This document shows, piece after piece, positions 7,841 to 17,018 of a DNA stretch of 64,000 bases. The stretch lies in the NCBI RefSeq assembly GCF_003003275.1, contig NZ_PVTO01000013.1, positions 1 through 64,000 on the forward strand, given 5' to 3'. Under the pieces are notes generated by a model that saw only the letters and a program-made list of their open reading frames with translations, was not told where the DNA came from and searched no databases. Position numbers and translations under genes: made by a program. The DNA comes from Alkalibacterium olivapovliticus. Lineage in GTDB: Bacteria > Bacillota > Bacilli > Lactobacillales > Carnobacteriaceae_A. Positions within the stretch are counted from its first letter, which is position 1, and each line of letters starts with the position of its first letter.

Positions 7841-8884
7841 ATGAAGGCGTTATCATTTGTTGATGTTAATCAGAAGCAACTCGTTGACAAGGACAAACCC
7901 CAGATCCAAAACAGTACTGATGCAGTGATACGATTGGTGAAAACAACGATTTGCGGAACAGATTTACACATACTAGCAGGTCACGTTCCTGAAGTACCAA
8001 AGGGATCGACTATTGGACATGAAGGGATCGGAGTGGTTGAAGATGTTGGTAGTGGGGTATCAAACTTCAAAGTTGGAGATAAAGTATTGATTTCATGTAT
8101 TACCTCATGTGGCAAGTGTCACTACTGTAAGAAAGGGCTCTATGCTCACTGTGAAGATGGGGGATGGATTTTAGGGCACTTAATAGACGGAACTCAGGCG
8201 GAGTATGTCAGGATTCCGCATGCAGATAATAGTCTGCATCATGTACCGAAAGGAATCGATGATGACAGTCTGGTCATGCTCAGCGATATTTTCCCGACAG
8301 GCTTAGAAATTGGCGTTCTGTCAGGACAAGTGGAGCCTGGGTCGATAGTAGCCATCATTGGTTCTGGACCGATTGGGATGGCAGCTCTTTTGACGGCACA
8401 ATTCTACTCCCCCGGTAAACTCATCATGGTGGATCTGGATGACAACCGTCTTGAGATGTCAAAACAGTTTGGCGCAACGCATACGATTAATTCTAAAGAT
8501 CCAGAAGAAGCAATCAAACAAATCATGGATCTGACTGACGGCATTGGGGTAGATGTGGCAATGGAAGCTGTAGGGTATCCACAGACCTTTGATATTTGTC
8601 AGAAAATTGTCGCACCAGGCGGTAGAGTTGCCGTTATTGGTGTACATGGAGAAAGTGTTGAACTCCATCTGGAAACATTATGGATCAAGAATATCAACCT
8701 TTCTACTGGATTAGTCAGCACATACACGACACCTATGCTGCTTAAAACGGTAGAGGCGGGCAAACTCGTTCCTAACGAACTAGTCACTCACCATTTCCAC
8801 TTTACTGATATTTTGGAAGCGTACAAAACCTTTGAAAATGCTGCAGAAAATAAGGCACTGAAGCTGATAATTGATTTTGAGTAA
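7841..8884 (+). CDS. Zinc-dependent alcohol dehydrogenase (MDR family)
   Basis: I start at ATG 7841 because CAGGAGGG precedes it and the mature family start MKALSFVD follows; the longer frame from 7781 would add 20 unrelated residues. The 347-residue medium-chain dehydrogenase has the catalytic zinc site TICGTDLHILAG...GHEGIGVV, the structural zinc cysteines CGKCHYCKKGLYAHC, and the nucleotide fold AIIGSGPIGMAALL with Asp in MVDLDD, indicating NAD(H). The substrate is likely a short or secondary alcohol, or an aldehyde in the reverse direction. It is a single gene with its own promoter and terminator. Confidence 0.9.
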   Translation: MKALSFVDVNQKQLVDKDKPQIQNSTDAVIRLVKTTICGTDLHILAGHVPEVPKGSTIGHEGIGVVEDVGSGVSNFKVGDKVLISCITSCGKCHYCKKGLYAHCEDGGWILGHLIDGTQAEYVRIPHADNSLHHVPKGIDDDSLVMLSDIFPTGLEIGVLSGQVEPGSIVAIIGSGPIGMAALLTAQFYSPGKLIMVDLDDNRLEMSKQFGATHTINSKDPEEAIKQIMDLTDGIGVDVAMEAVGYPQTFDICQKIVAPGGRVAVIGVHGESVELHLETLWIKNINLSTGLVSTYTTPMLLKTVEAGKLVPNELVTHHFHFTDILEAYKTFENAAENKALKLIIDFE

Positions 8885-8955
8885 CTGTGTTTAAATAAAA
8901 GACGGCTGTGATGATTTAGTCAGTATCTGGTTTCTTATTGAATAAGGTGAGGTGA

Positions 8956-8993
8956 AGAGATCAGGTAGTGTAAAAACTATCTGATCTCTTTTA
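8956..8993 (+). terminator. Terminator after the alcohol dehydrogenase
   Basis: A 13-bp stem (AGAGATCAGGTAG and CTATCTGATCTCT, one G-T pair) is followed by a T run. Confidence 0.75.
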
Positions 8994-9176
8994 TAGCCAA
9001 AAAAATGAAACGGTCTAATCAACCAGTGAAGGGTATCCATTTAACTGTATTTTGAGTCAATCATTTGCAATTATATTGTTATTTAATTAGGATTAAAAGA
9101 ACGTGAACAGTTTATATGTTTACATTATCGAACTGATTCACAACAATGATGCAGTATTTAAATGGAGGACAGGTGT

Positions 9177-10034
9177 ATGAGTATCGGTGAATTAGGGTTT
9201 GTTATTTTGGCAGCTGTATTTTGGGGCCTTTCTGGAGGGTTGAGCGGTTTTTTAATGGATAAAGGCTGGGATCCTCTTATTATTGCTTTTTATAGAGGAT
9301 TCGTAGGGTTGATCTGTATCAGTATCTGGTACGCTATCAAACCAACCAGGTGGAATAAGAAGTTGATTCTCTGGTCGATTCTTGCGGGCGTTGGTGTAGC
9401 CGGTAATTTCATATTTTATAATATCAGTATATCAGAGGCCAGTGTAGCTGTTGCAGCAACATTAATGTATACAGCACCCATTTTCGTCCTTCTTATCTCG
9501 TTTATATTTAAGCTTGAGAAGGCAACACTGTTTAAAGGTATGGCTATTTTAAGTGTGTTAGCCGGAGTTATCCTCATGACTGAGGTATACAGCATTGACT
9601 CTGACAGTGTAACGCTTCTTGGAATCGCTGCAGGATTAGGCGCAGGGGTGTCGTATGCGTTGTTTCTGTTTGGATTCAAATATGCCTCACGTCACGGGAA
9701 ACCCCAAAACGTTCTGACAGCAGCATTCCTTACATTTTCTCTGTTGATGCTGTTTGTCATTGACTACAGTGAAACCATTTCGGTACTGTCCTCCCCTGAC
9801 ATTGCCTGGGTGGTATTGCTGGGATTATTCGGTGCGGGTCTGTCATTTTATTTGTACGTAAAGGGTTTAGAACGGACATCCCCATCCACAGCGTCGGTTG
9901 CTGCGATGGTAGAACCAGTCACGGCTTCTCTTTTCGGCGTGGTGGTTTTGAGTGAAATACTGACAGGAATTCAGCTTATAGGAATGGGTATCATACTGGC
10001 TACTGTCACATTTTTAAGCTTTAAAAAAGAATAA
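9177..10034 (+). CDS. EamA/DMT family transporter
   Basis: The start is ATG 9177, 8 bases after GGAGG; an upstream in-frame ATG (9162) overlaps that ribosome site. The 285-residue protein has ten hydrophobic helices in two EamA repeats and the family hallmarks GLSGGLSGFLMDKG near the start and VAAMVEPVTASLFGVVVLSE near residue 245. DMT proteins export metabolites or amino acids; the cargo is not evident. Confidence 0.88.
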   Translation: MSIGELGFVILAAVFWGLSGGLSGFLMDKGWDPLIIAFYRGFVGLICISIWYAIKPTRWNKKLILWSILAGVGVAGNFIFYNISISEASVAVAATLMYTAPIFVLLISFIFKLEKATLFKGMAILSVLAGVILMTEVYSIDSDSVTLLGIAAGLGAGVSYALFLFGFKYASRHGKPQNVLTAAFLTFSLLMLFVIDYSETISVLSSPDIAWVVLLGLFGAGLSFYLYVKGLERTSPSTASVAAMVEPVTASLFGVVVLSEILTGIQLIGMGIILATVTFLSFKKE

Positions 10035-10253
10035 GAACCAGCTCGATTCTTTACCGTAAACGGAGGTCTGATGTCACTCAGTATAGAAGGGGAGAGGAGT
10101 CTGCCTGTTTGTACAGATTAGGTTTCAATACTCCAGCAATAGCTGTTATTAATCAGACCTCTCTAACCCTTTTAAGTAACGAGACAGGAATTTAAACGGA
10201 CAGTAATGCTATAATAATAAATAAGTCACTAACCTTTAGGAGGCAACAGTAAA

Positions 10254-11114
10254 ATGGAAGCGTTTGAGCACGGCTATGTTGAAACGAATGGTATTAATTT
10301 ACATGTTGTGCAGCACGGTCCAGAGGATGGAGAAATCGTTCTGCTGCTGCACGGTTTTCCGGAGTTCTGGTATGGCTGGCATCATCAAATCACTTATCTG
10401 GCTAATAGGGGGTACCGCGTATGGGCTCCGGACCAGAGGGGCTATAATCTAAGTGATAAGCCCAAGAAAACGCATGACTACGAGATGAATCAGCTTGTTA
10501 AAGATGTGGTGGGACTGATCAAAGCGACTAAACAGGAAAAAGTCTATCTGGTCGGGCATGACTGGGGAGGAATAGTCGCCTGGAGAGTGGCTAGAGCATA
10601 TCCAGAACTGCTCAAAAAGCTTGTGATTTTGAATGCGCCTCATTCAGGAGCACTGCGTCATCATATTAAAAAGCACCCCACACAACTGCTCAAAAGTTCA
10701 TATATTCTATTCTTTCAGCTGCCCAGTATACCTGAGAAGCTGCTGAAGTCCGCTAACGGGAGAAATGCTGCCGAAGCGTTGCAGAAAACGAGCAATGAGG
10801 GAGCCTTCAGTGAAGAGGATCTGACCGAATACAAAAAGGCATGGGCAAGACCAAGAGCGATGCAGTCGATGCTCAACTGGTATCGGGCCAATGCGAAAAA
10901 TATGGCATCCTCTAAAGTGTCAAAACAAGTAACCGTTCCGACTCAGATCATCTGGGGAGAAAATGATCAGTTTCTAGGAAAAGAGATGGCCACAGAAAGC
11001 CTGAAGTTCTGTGACAACGGACGGGGAATTCTGCTCAGTGATGCGACGCATTGGCTCCATCATGAACAACCGGACCGCGTCAGTATAATGATCAGTGACT
11101 TTCTGACAGATTAG
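10254..11114 (+). CDS. Alpha/beta hydrolase, epoxide hydrolase/dehalogenase type
   Basis: The 286-residue protein has LLLHGFPEFWYGWHHQ (oxyanion segment, about 30-45), PDQRGYNLSDKP, the nucleophile elbow GHDWGG with Asp near 104, and a C-terminal His in DATHWLHHEQPDRV. An Asp nucleophile and the HGFPE motif are typical of soluble epoxide hydrolases and fluoroacetate dehalogenases rather than Ser esterases. AGGAGG lies upstream. The natural substrate is unknown. Confidence 0.88.
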   Translation: MEAFEHGYVETNGINLHVVQHGPEDGEIVLLLHGFPEFWYGWHHQITYLANRGYRVWAPDQRGYNLSDKPKKTHDYEMNQLVKDVVGLIKATKQEKVYLVGHDWGGIVAWRVARAYPELLKKLVILNAPHSGALRHHIKKHPTQLLKSSYILFFQLPSIPEKLLKSANGRNAAEALQKTSNEGAFSEEDLTEYKKAWARPRAMQSMLNWYRANAKNMASSKVSKQVTVPTQIIWGENDQFLGKEMATESLKFCDNGRGILLSDATHWLHHEQPDRVSIMISDFLTD

Positions 11115-11168
11115 AGGGTTGAAAAGATAAGAAACTAACCTAAACTAAAAAAGAAAAGAGTGTGTCAA

Positions 11169-11561
11169 ATGATTAAAGGCATTCACCATAAAGCATTTCA
11201 CGTAGTCGATATGGATAAGACGTTAGAATTTTACTGTGATAAACTGGGGTTCGAGCGATCATTCGATCTCGACACAGATGAAGGAGAGCCCTGGATCGTC
11301 TACGTCAAGATTGCAGAAAACTCATTTATTGAATTTTTCTATGACGGTTCAAAAGAAGACAAGAATCAGCTGGATCATATCTGTTTTGAAGTGGATGATA
11401 TAAATGAAGCTGCTGGGCGGGTCAAAGACAAAGGGATCCCGTTTTCACAAGAAGTATCAAAAGGGAAAGACAATAATTATCAGTTCTGGATTAGAGATCC
11501 GGACGGGAACTGGCTGGAGTTTATGGAGATGCAGCCAGATTCGCCTCAAATGAGAAGCTAA
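11169..11561 (+). CDS. VOC-family protein (glyoxalase I / dioxygenase fold)
   Basis: The start ATG 11169 is chosen over a GTG at 11160 because AAAGAG lies 8 bases upstream. The 130-residue protein has a paired beta-alpha-beta-beta-beta fold with metal-ligand candidates in GIHHKAFHVVDMDKTLEFYCDKLGF, FIEFFYD, LDHICFEVDD and DPDGNWLEFMEM, the lactoylglutathione-lyase pattern. It could be a glyoxalase I partner of gloB or a fosfomycin-resistance-type relative. Confidence 0.85.
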   Translation: MIKGIHHKAFHVVDMDKTLEFYCDKLGFERSFDLDTDEGEPWIVYVKIAENSFIEFFYDGSKEDKNQLDHICFEVDDINEAAGRVKDKGIPFSQEVSKGKDNNYQFWIRDPDGNWLEFMEMQPDSPQMRS

Positions 11562-11562
11562 A

Positions 11563-11613
11563 AAAACTAGCTTGCGACAGCCTTACTCAGGCAAAGTGTC
11601 GTAAGCTAGTTTT
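11563..11613. terminator. Bidirectional terminator between VOC gene and cupin gene
   Basis: A 17-bp stem (AAAACTAGCTTGCGACA and TGTCGTAAGCTAGTTTT, one G-T pair) has A/T tracts on both sides. Its right arm lies inside the last codons of the cupin gene, so both convergent genes share it. Confidence 0.75.
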
Positions 11614-12062
11614 CTTATGATATCCTCGTATTCCGGGTAACGATTCAGTAAGTCGTTCTTCGTAAACAATGTAAACTCGGAAAAATCAAAACCAGGAATG
11701 ACTGTACAGCTGACTAAGGCGTAACCTTCTTCTACAGAAGATCCAAAAATGGTTCCAGCAGGCACTGTGTACTGCAATTGACCGTCCAAGCCTAGAATCG
11801 TCTGACTATATGAACCGTCAGGCTGCAGGGAATGAACAGTCAACGGATTTCCTGCATGATAAAACCAGATCTCGTCTGAGGATAGTCTGTGAAAATGGGA
11901 GGGACTATCCTCAGTCAGTAGAAAGTAGATACTGGTGTATAGCGGTAGTTTTTTTGAAGAAGTAGAATAGGTTTCTTCTGACCGCTCAATCTGTCTGTAG
12001 TACCCGCCTTCAGGGTGAGGTTTCAATCCTAGCTCATCGATCCATTGTTGAACGCGTTTCAC
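11583..12062 (-). CDS. Cupin superfamily protein, DUF985 (cupin_5) type
   Basis: The start GTG (12062) lies 8 bases after AAGGAG; an earlier GTG at 12071 is closer to that site. About 159 residues with the DUF985 pattern: ELGLKPHPEGGYYRQIERSE, IYFLLTEDSPSHFHRLSSDEIWFYHAG, VPAGTIFGSS and ALVSCTVIPGFDFSEFTLF. The family is a single-domain cupin of unknown reaction; His residues in HFHRL and Glu in DEIW could bind a metal. The first codons are written by a parS-like palindrome (see separate entry). Confidence 0.85.
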   Translation of the reverse strand: MKRVQQWIDELGLKPHPEGGYYRQIERSEETYSTSSKKLPLYTSIYFLLTEDSPSHFHRLSSDEIWFYHAGNPLTVHSLQPDGSYSQTILGLDGQLQYTVPAGTIFGSSVEEGYALVSCTVIPGFDFSEFTLFTKNDLLNRYPEYEDIIRKLAYDTLPE

Positions 12063-12070
12063 GTGAAACA
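12055..12070. promoter_or_regulatory. parS: parS centromere site (ParB binding)
   Basis: The bases CGTTTCACGTGAAACA match the parS consensus TGTTTCACGTGAAACA at 15 of 16 positions. This 16-mer is the conserved ParB loading site in most bacteria. It overlaps the cupin start codon, as parS sites often lie inside genes. Most parS sites lie close to the replication origin, so this is also a positional marker for the window. Confidence 0.8.
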
Positions 12071-12151
12071 CTCCTTTTAAGTTGATATATAGCGTTTTAA
12101 CGGTTATTTATGACTCCTTTTCAGTCCTCTTGGATAGGCTTAGATGCACAC

Positions 12152-13312
12152 TCAGTGGTCTGCTGCTGTTCTTTTCTCAATTCTAACAGTCAGTACTGAT
12201 AGCATGAGCGTTAAAAGTATCAGAAAAACTGGAAAAAGTTCCATACTGATATTCTGGAATAATACACCAAATAAAGGAGGTAGTGTAGTGATGCCGATAG
12301 ATCCTGAAGCTATCTGAACTCCAATGACACTGCTGGATTTCGCTTCACCAAAGCGACGGGGCGTTTCGTGCATCATAGTCGGGAAAATAGCGGCACAGCC
12401 AAGGCCAATGAGTCCCAATCCAAGATACAGCAAAGCTGTAGAACCAAACATCATGGCGATTATTCCGAGGAGCAGAATACCAAAGCTGACATAGAGCATC
12501 TTCTGATTCGACAACCAGAACGTGACAAATCCGGACAAGATACGACCCAGTGTCAGGCTCGTAAAGAAAATTGACAGGATGAAACTGGCTGTAGAAGGGG
12601 TGAGGTTTTTGGTGGTGATCAGATACGTACTTCCCCATAGGAAAACCGTTCCCTCAAGTGATACATAGACCAGAAAAGCCAGAAAGGAATAGAGGATACC
12701 CCTGTCTTTGATCAGTGCCGGAATAGAGAACGATTCTTTATGGGTACCGGTCTGCACCTCTTTATCCTTCTTCCATGATGGCAGTGACAGAAACAAGACG
12801 AGGGCGATCATCATCTGGATCACGGCTATAATGACATACCCCATTCGCCAGGAAAACTGACTGCGTAGAGTGAAGCCCATAATCAGGGGGCCCATTGTCG
12901 CACCGATCCCCCAGAACGCATGCAGCCAGTTCATATGGTAGGCTTCAAGGTTGACTGAGACATAATCATTCAGAGAGGTGTCGATCGCTCCTGCCCCAAA
13001 ACCGAGGGGAATGGCTGCTATAAGTAGAAAATAAAAATGCTGGGACAACGAAAAGCCAGTCAGTCCAACAGACGTGAGCAGGACACTCGTGAAAATAAGA
13101 TTGCCTGTCCCTATTTTCTTCAGGAGACGAGGAGTCTGCAGACTCGAAATGACGGTACAGACAGCAACAGCCATTGAGATGAGACCCGCAGCACTTTGTT
13201 CGACCGGAAAATCATTGATCATTTCCGGCCAGGTCACGCCTAAAAGTGAATCAGGCAGTCCAAGACTTATGTATGTAAGGTAAATAATCAAGATAAAAAA
13301 CAGTTTTTTCAA
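12152..13312 (-). CDS. MFS transporter
   Basis: A 386-residue, 12-helix major facilitator. It starts with TTG, supported by GGAGGA 8 bases upstream. Marker segments are YISLGLPDSLLGVTWPEM near the start, GFGAGAIDTSLNDYVS and NWLHAFWGIGATMGP around 105-140. These are typical of a Firmicute MFS group distantly related to sugar (FHS-like) transporters. Substrate unknown. Confidence 0.85.
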   Translation of the reverse strand: MKKLFFILIIYLTYISLGLPDSLLGVTWPEMINDFPVEQSAAGLISMAVAVCTVISSLQTPRLLKKIGTGNLIFTSVLLTSVGLTGFSLSQHFYFLLIAAIPLGFGAGAIDTSLNDYVSVNLEAYHMNWLHAFWGIGATMGPLIMGFTLRSQFSWRMGYVIIAVIQMMIALVLFLSLPSWKKDKEVQTGTHKESFSIPALIKDRGILYSFLAFLVYVSLEGTVFLWGSTYLITTKNLTPSTASFILSIFFTSLTLGRILSGFVTFWLSNQKMLYVSFGILLLGIIAMMFGSTALLYLGLGLIGLGCAAIFPTMMHETPRRFGEAKSSSVIGVQIASGSIGITTLPPLFGVLFQNISMELFPVFLILLTLMLSVLTVRIEKRTAADH

Positions 13313-13469
13313 AATTAATCCTCCGTTAGTTAACGTAATATGAATAAGCTCAAATCTAAAAGACAGTAGCGGCTGTGTGCGCTAATTGCTTATCATCTCC
13401 TAAATATAATCAAAGGACAGTCTGAAGTCAAAAGGTTTGTCACCGTTTGAAGTATTACTCATAAAAGAA

Positions 13470-13506
13470 GCAGTTCCCTCCTGAAAAGAGAGAACTGCCT
13501 TTTTTA
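13470..13506. terminator. Terminator between AbgT and MFS genes
   Basis: GCAGTTC and GAACTGC form a stem closing a purine-rich loop. It has a T run on the plus side and CTTCTTTT on the minus side, just past the AbgT stop. Confidence 0.6.
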
Positions 13507-15039
13507 TAGTGTGATGGGTGCGCCAGGTCCGATGGGCAGGCCAAGTGCATACCAGACGGTGAGCAAAATGAGCCAACCGACCAGGAATGCTCCAGAATAA
13601 GGCAGCATAGTGGACACGACTGAACCAATACCGGCATCTTCATCGTACTTCTCAAAATAAGCAACAATCATGACGAAGAAGGGCATAAGAGGTGTAATGA
13701 TGTTCGTCGTTGAGTCTCCGATTCTAAAAGCCAGTTGAGTGACTTCCGGAGACAGCCCGACCTGAAGGAACATCGGGATAAAGATAGGGGCCATCATGAC
13801 CCACTTAGCCGTGTCGACCGGCATGATAATATTTATGACCATTGTCAGCAAAATAAACAGCAATAAGAGAGGCAGACCCGTTAATCCAATCGTGGTCAGT
13901 AGTTGTGCACCATTGACAGATAGAATCGTTCCCAAGTTAGAGTGTGCAAAGAACGCAGTGAACTGGGCGGCAAAAAATATCAGCACTAAAAAGTTTGCGA
14001 TACCTGCAATGCCTTCTGTCATCAGATCCGTTACATCTTTACTCTTTTTGATTTGTCTAGAGACGATCCCGTAAGCTATACCGGGTACAAGGAAGAAGAC
14101 CATCATAAAGAATATAATACCGGTCATAAATGGAGACGTCAGTATTTCTCCTGTTTCAGGGTTTCTCAAAAGGGCATTCTCAGGGAGAACAAGGATACCC
14201 ATGACGATCAGGAAAATCGCTTCAGCAATTCCTGCAAATTTCAGCCCTCTTTTTTCGTGTTGAGTAATAGCGTCGACCTGATCATCATCCGAGAAATGAT
14301 ACTTCGGCAGACGAGGCTCGACGATTTTATCGGTAATATAGGTCCCGATGATTGTGACCAGGAAAGTGGAGGCGACCATGAAGAACCAGTTTCCTGTAGG
14401 GTGAACGATATAATTCGGGTCTAGAATATTGGCAGCCTGAGTTGAAATACCGGCGTAGAGTGGATCGTTTGTCCCGAGCAGCAAGTTGGCAGTCCATCCT
14501 CCTGAGACACCAGCGTAAGCAGCGGCCAGGCCGGCAATCGGGTGACGTTTACTGGCAAAAAAAATGATAGCACCCAACGGTACCAGGACGATATAGCCAG
14601 TAGATGATGCAATATTGGACATGATGCCTAAAAATACGACCATGGCAGAAATAAAGGCCTTTGGCGTTTTAGAGACGATGCGTCTAAGTAAGACGGATAA
14701 CATCCCAGTTCCTTCCATCACACTGACCCCAAGGACAATCGTAAAGACCGGACCCAGAGGGAAGAATGAAGTGAAATTGGAAATAACATTTGTCACCATA
14801 TAATGAATACCGTCAATAGACAGCAGATTATTCACTGCTGTTGTGATGGATTCGATTTCGCCCGTTTCCGCATTAAACCCTTCGTAGGTGACAGACAGAT
14901 CAAATTGGGCAGCAAGAGCTGATGCGGCAATGGTAATAAGAGCAAGTAAAACGAATAAAAATGCCGGATCAGGTAACTTATTTCCAATCTTTTCGATTAC
15001 AGATAAAAACCGCTGATCTTTTTTTTGTTCTTTAGACAC
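13504..15039 (-). CDS. AbgT family transporter
   Basis: A 511-residue membrane protein of the AbgT family, which takes up p-aminobenzoyl-glutamate or exports sulfonamide-type drugs. Characteristic segments are IEKIGNKLPDPAFLFVLL at the start, VVFLGIMSNIASSTGYIVLVPL, AYAGVSGGWTANLLLGTNDPL and AFRIGDSTTNIITPLMPFF. GTG start with AAGGAG 8 bases upstream. It lies divergently from murR; the M20 peptidase often paired with AbgT is not adjacent, but an M20 enzyme is encoded at 37.9-39.3 kb. Confidence 0.9.
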   Translation of the reverse strand: MSKEQKKDQRFLSVIEKIGNKLPDPAFLFVLLALITIAASALAAQFDLSVTYEGFNAETGEIESITTAVNNLLSIDGIHYMVTNVISNFTSFFPLGPVFTIVLGVSVMEGTGMLSVLLRRIVSKTPKAFISAMVVFLGIMSNIASSTGYIVLVPLGAIIFFASKRHPIAGLAAAYAGVSGGWTANLLLGTNDPLYAGISTQAANILDPNYIVHPTGNWFFMVASTFLVTIIGTYITDKIVEPRLPKYHFSDDDQVDAITQHEKRGLKFAGIAEAIFLIVMGILVLPENALLRNPETGEILTSPFMTGIIFFMMVFFLVPGIAYGIVSRQIKKSKDVTDLMTEGIAGIANFLVLIFFAAQFTAFFAHSNLGTILSVNGAQLLTTIGLTGLPLLLLFILLTMVINIIMPVDTAKWVMMAPIFIPMFLQVGLSPEVTQLAFRIGDSTTNIITPLMPFFVMIVAYFEKYDEDAGIGSVVSTMLPYSGAFLVGWLILLTVWYALGLPIGPGAPITL

Positions 15040-15264
15040 TAAAATTTCTCCTTTGCTGATAATTAATTAGTCACGCTAACTAAATATAAGTAATTAATAA
15101 GGCTGTGTCAAAGGAATAGAGGCATATTTCAAAAAAAGTTTCATAGAATATTCATAAATGTTATTGGAATACATCAATTGGTGGTACAATGTTCCACAAA
15201 GTAAGCGTTTCATTGACACTAAGTTTTATACTGATAAGATTAAGGAGAAGAAGGTGCTTAGACT

Positions 15265-16110
15265 ATGGCTATCGCAACAATCAGACTCAAAGAATATAAG
15301 AGTGAAGCAAGTCCGACAGAAATGGCAGTCATTGATTTCATTCTAAAAAATCCGGAAGAAACAAGTCGTTCAACCATTTACAAGTTGGCAGAAAAGACCT
15401 TTTCTTCTCCATCTACGATTATCCGCTTATGTAAAAAGAATGGGTATTCAGGGTACAAGGAGTTTTCAAAAGATTTACTTTATGAACAGGCAATCCGCTT
15501 GAATTACAAAGAGAAAAATATCTCCGATTTGACTAGAACAGATGAGGTCGAAGAAATCGTCAGAAAGGTCACACACAAAAACATTCTTTCATTAGAAGAA
15601 ACTGAAGATTTAATGGATATCGATGTCATCAAGGCGTCGGTTGAAGAGATGCTGGCATGTGAGAAGCTTTCTATTTTCGGAATTGGCGCGTCATTAATAG
15701 TTGCCAAGGATGCTCAACTTAAATTTACGCGTATCAACAAAATGTCTTATGTCAGTGAAGACTGGCATACACAGCTACTGATGGCTAAAAACATGAGTGA
15801 AAAAGATGTGGCGATGATTATTTCCTATTCTGGACAGACAAAGGAAATGATTACGTGTGCACAGGTTGCTAAAGAAAATGGCGCAAAAGTTATTTCTATT
15901 ACTAAAAATGAAGAGTCTCCAATCAATAAGATAGCAGACTATTCACTGTATGTAGCCTCCAGTGAATTCAGCTTCAGGAGTGGGGCGATGTCTTCCAGAA
16001 TTGCTCAACTGAACGTTATCGATATCTTATATACAAGTTTTATCAATAAAAAATACGAACAGTCTCTGGAAATACTGGAGAAAACACAAATCAAAAAGGA
16101 GCGGGAATAA
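15265..16110 (+). CDS. murR: MurR/RpiR family transcriptional regulator
   Basis: The 281-residue regulator has an N-terminal RpiR helix-turn-helix (about 1-75, with STIYKLAEKTFSSPSTIIRLCKKNGYSGYKEF) and a C-terminal SIS sugar-phosphate-binding domain (about 125-255, SIFGIGASLIVAKDAQLKF, IISYSGQTKEMITCAQ). Being first in a MurNAc operon, it most likely senses MurNAc-6-phosphate. The next gene begins directly after its stop codon. Confidence 0.88.
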   Translation: MAIATIRLKEYKSEASPTEMAVIDFILKNPEETSRSTIYKLAEKTFSSPSTIIRLCKKNGYSGYKEFSKDLLYEQAIRLNYKEKNISDLTRTDEVEEIVRKVTHKNILSLEETEDLMDIDVIKASVEEMLACEKLSIFGIGASLIVAKDAQLKFTRINKMSYVSEDWHTQLLMAKNMSEKDVAMIISYSGQTKEMITCAQVAKENGAKVISITKNEESPINKIADYSLYVASSEFSFRSGAMSSRIAQLNVIDILYTSFINKKYEQSLEILEKTQIKKERE

Positions 16111-17001
16111 ATGGTAGAATTAGGTAAGATGGAAACAGAGAAACAGAATCAGAACACACTGAATTTGGATGAAATGAGTATCAAAGAGGCTTTGACGGTC
16201 ATGAATAATGAAGATAAACATGTTGCGGAAGCAATTGAGGAGGTGATTCCTGAAATTGAGGAAGCTGTTCGCGTTATTATCACTCAACTTAATAAAGGGG
16301 GACGATTGATCTATACAGGTGCAGGGACGAGCGGGCGCCTTGGGGTACTTGATGCAGCTGAATGTCCACCGACATTTGGCACACCGAAAGAACTGGTCGT
16401 CGGGTTGATTGCCGGGGGTAAAACAGCATTGACTGAAGCAATCGAAGGATCAGAAGACAGTAAAGAAATGGGTAAGGAAGATTTACAGGCTATAGAATTA
16501 AACGTAAACGATGTGGTTGTCGGCCTGGCAGCAAGCGGACGGACACCGTATGTTATCGGGGCATTGCGCTATGCAAATGAACTGAGAACACCCACTATAG
16601 CGATTGCCTGCAATAAAAACAGCGCAATAGGAAATGAAGCAAACATAGCAATTGAAGCCGTACCCGGACCAGAAGTGCTGACGGGATCAACACGACTGAA
16701 AGCGGGCTCTACGCAGAAAATGATTTTGAATATGCTGTCAACTATTTCAATGGTTGGCATCGGAAAAGTGTACAAGAATTTGATGGTGGATGTTCAGCCA
16801 ACAAATGAAAAACTGATTTCTAGAGCTGAGAACATCGTTATGAAAGCGACGGACACAGACAGAGAAACAGCCCGGCGTGCTTTAGCAGAGAGTGACGGGA
16901 AAGTAAAAGTTGCCATTATTATGATTTTATTAAATACGGACAAAGACTCTGCTGTTGAAAAGCTGGAAGAAACAAGAGGACATATTAGAAAAGCTTTATA
17001 A
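16111..17001 (+). CDS. murQ: N-acetylmuramic acid 6-phosphate etherase
   Basis: MurQ cleaves the lactyl ether of MurNAc-6-phosphate, giving GlcNAc-6-phosphate and D-lactate. The 296-residue protein is full length, with the SIS core GGRLIYTGAGTSGRLGVLDAAECPPTFG (about 63-90, catalytic Glu in DAAEC), VVGLAASGRTPYVIGAL, and the C-terminal helical region ETARRALAESDGKVKVAIIM. It directly follows murR with no gap and precedes the transporter by 17 bases. Confidence 0.95.
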   Translation: MVELGKMETEKQNQNTLNLDEMSIKEALTVMNNEDKHVAEAIEEVIPEIEEAVRVIITQLNKGGRLIYTGAGTSGRLGVLDAAECPPTFGTPKELVVGLIAGGKTALTEAIEGSEDSKEMGKEDLQAIELNVNDVVVGLAASGRTPYVIGALRYANELRTPTIAIACNKNSAIGNEANIAIEAVPGPEVLTGSTRLKAGSTQKMILNMLSTISMVGIGKVYKNLMVDVQPTNEKLISRAENIVMKATDTDRETARRALAESDGKVKVAIIMILLNTDKDSAVEKLEETRGHIRKAL

Positions 17002-17018
17002 GAAAAGGAGAATCGTCA

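Noticed and set aside
14053-14424. Plus-strand frame of 123 codons inside the AbgT gene
   Set aside because: It is a shadow of the membrane protein frame, charged and without homology or ribosome site.
15205-15220. Catabolite-responsive (cre) site before murR
   Set aside because: AATGAAACGCTTAC is one base too short for the consensus spacing.
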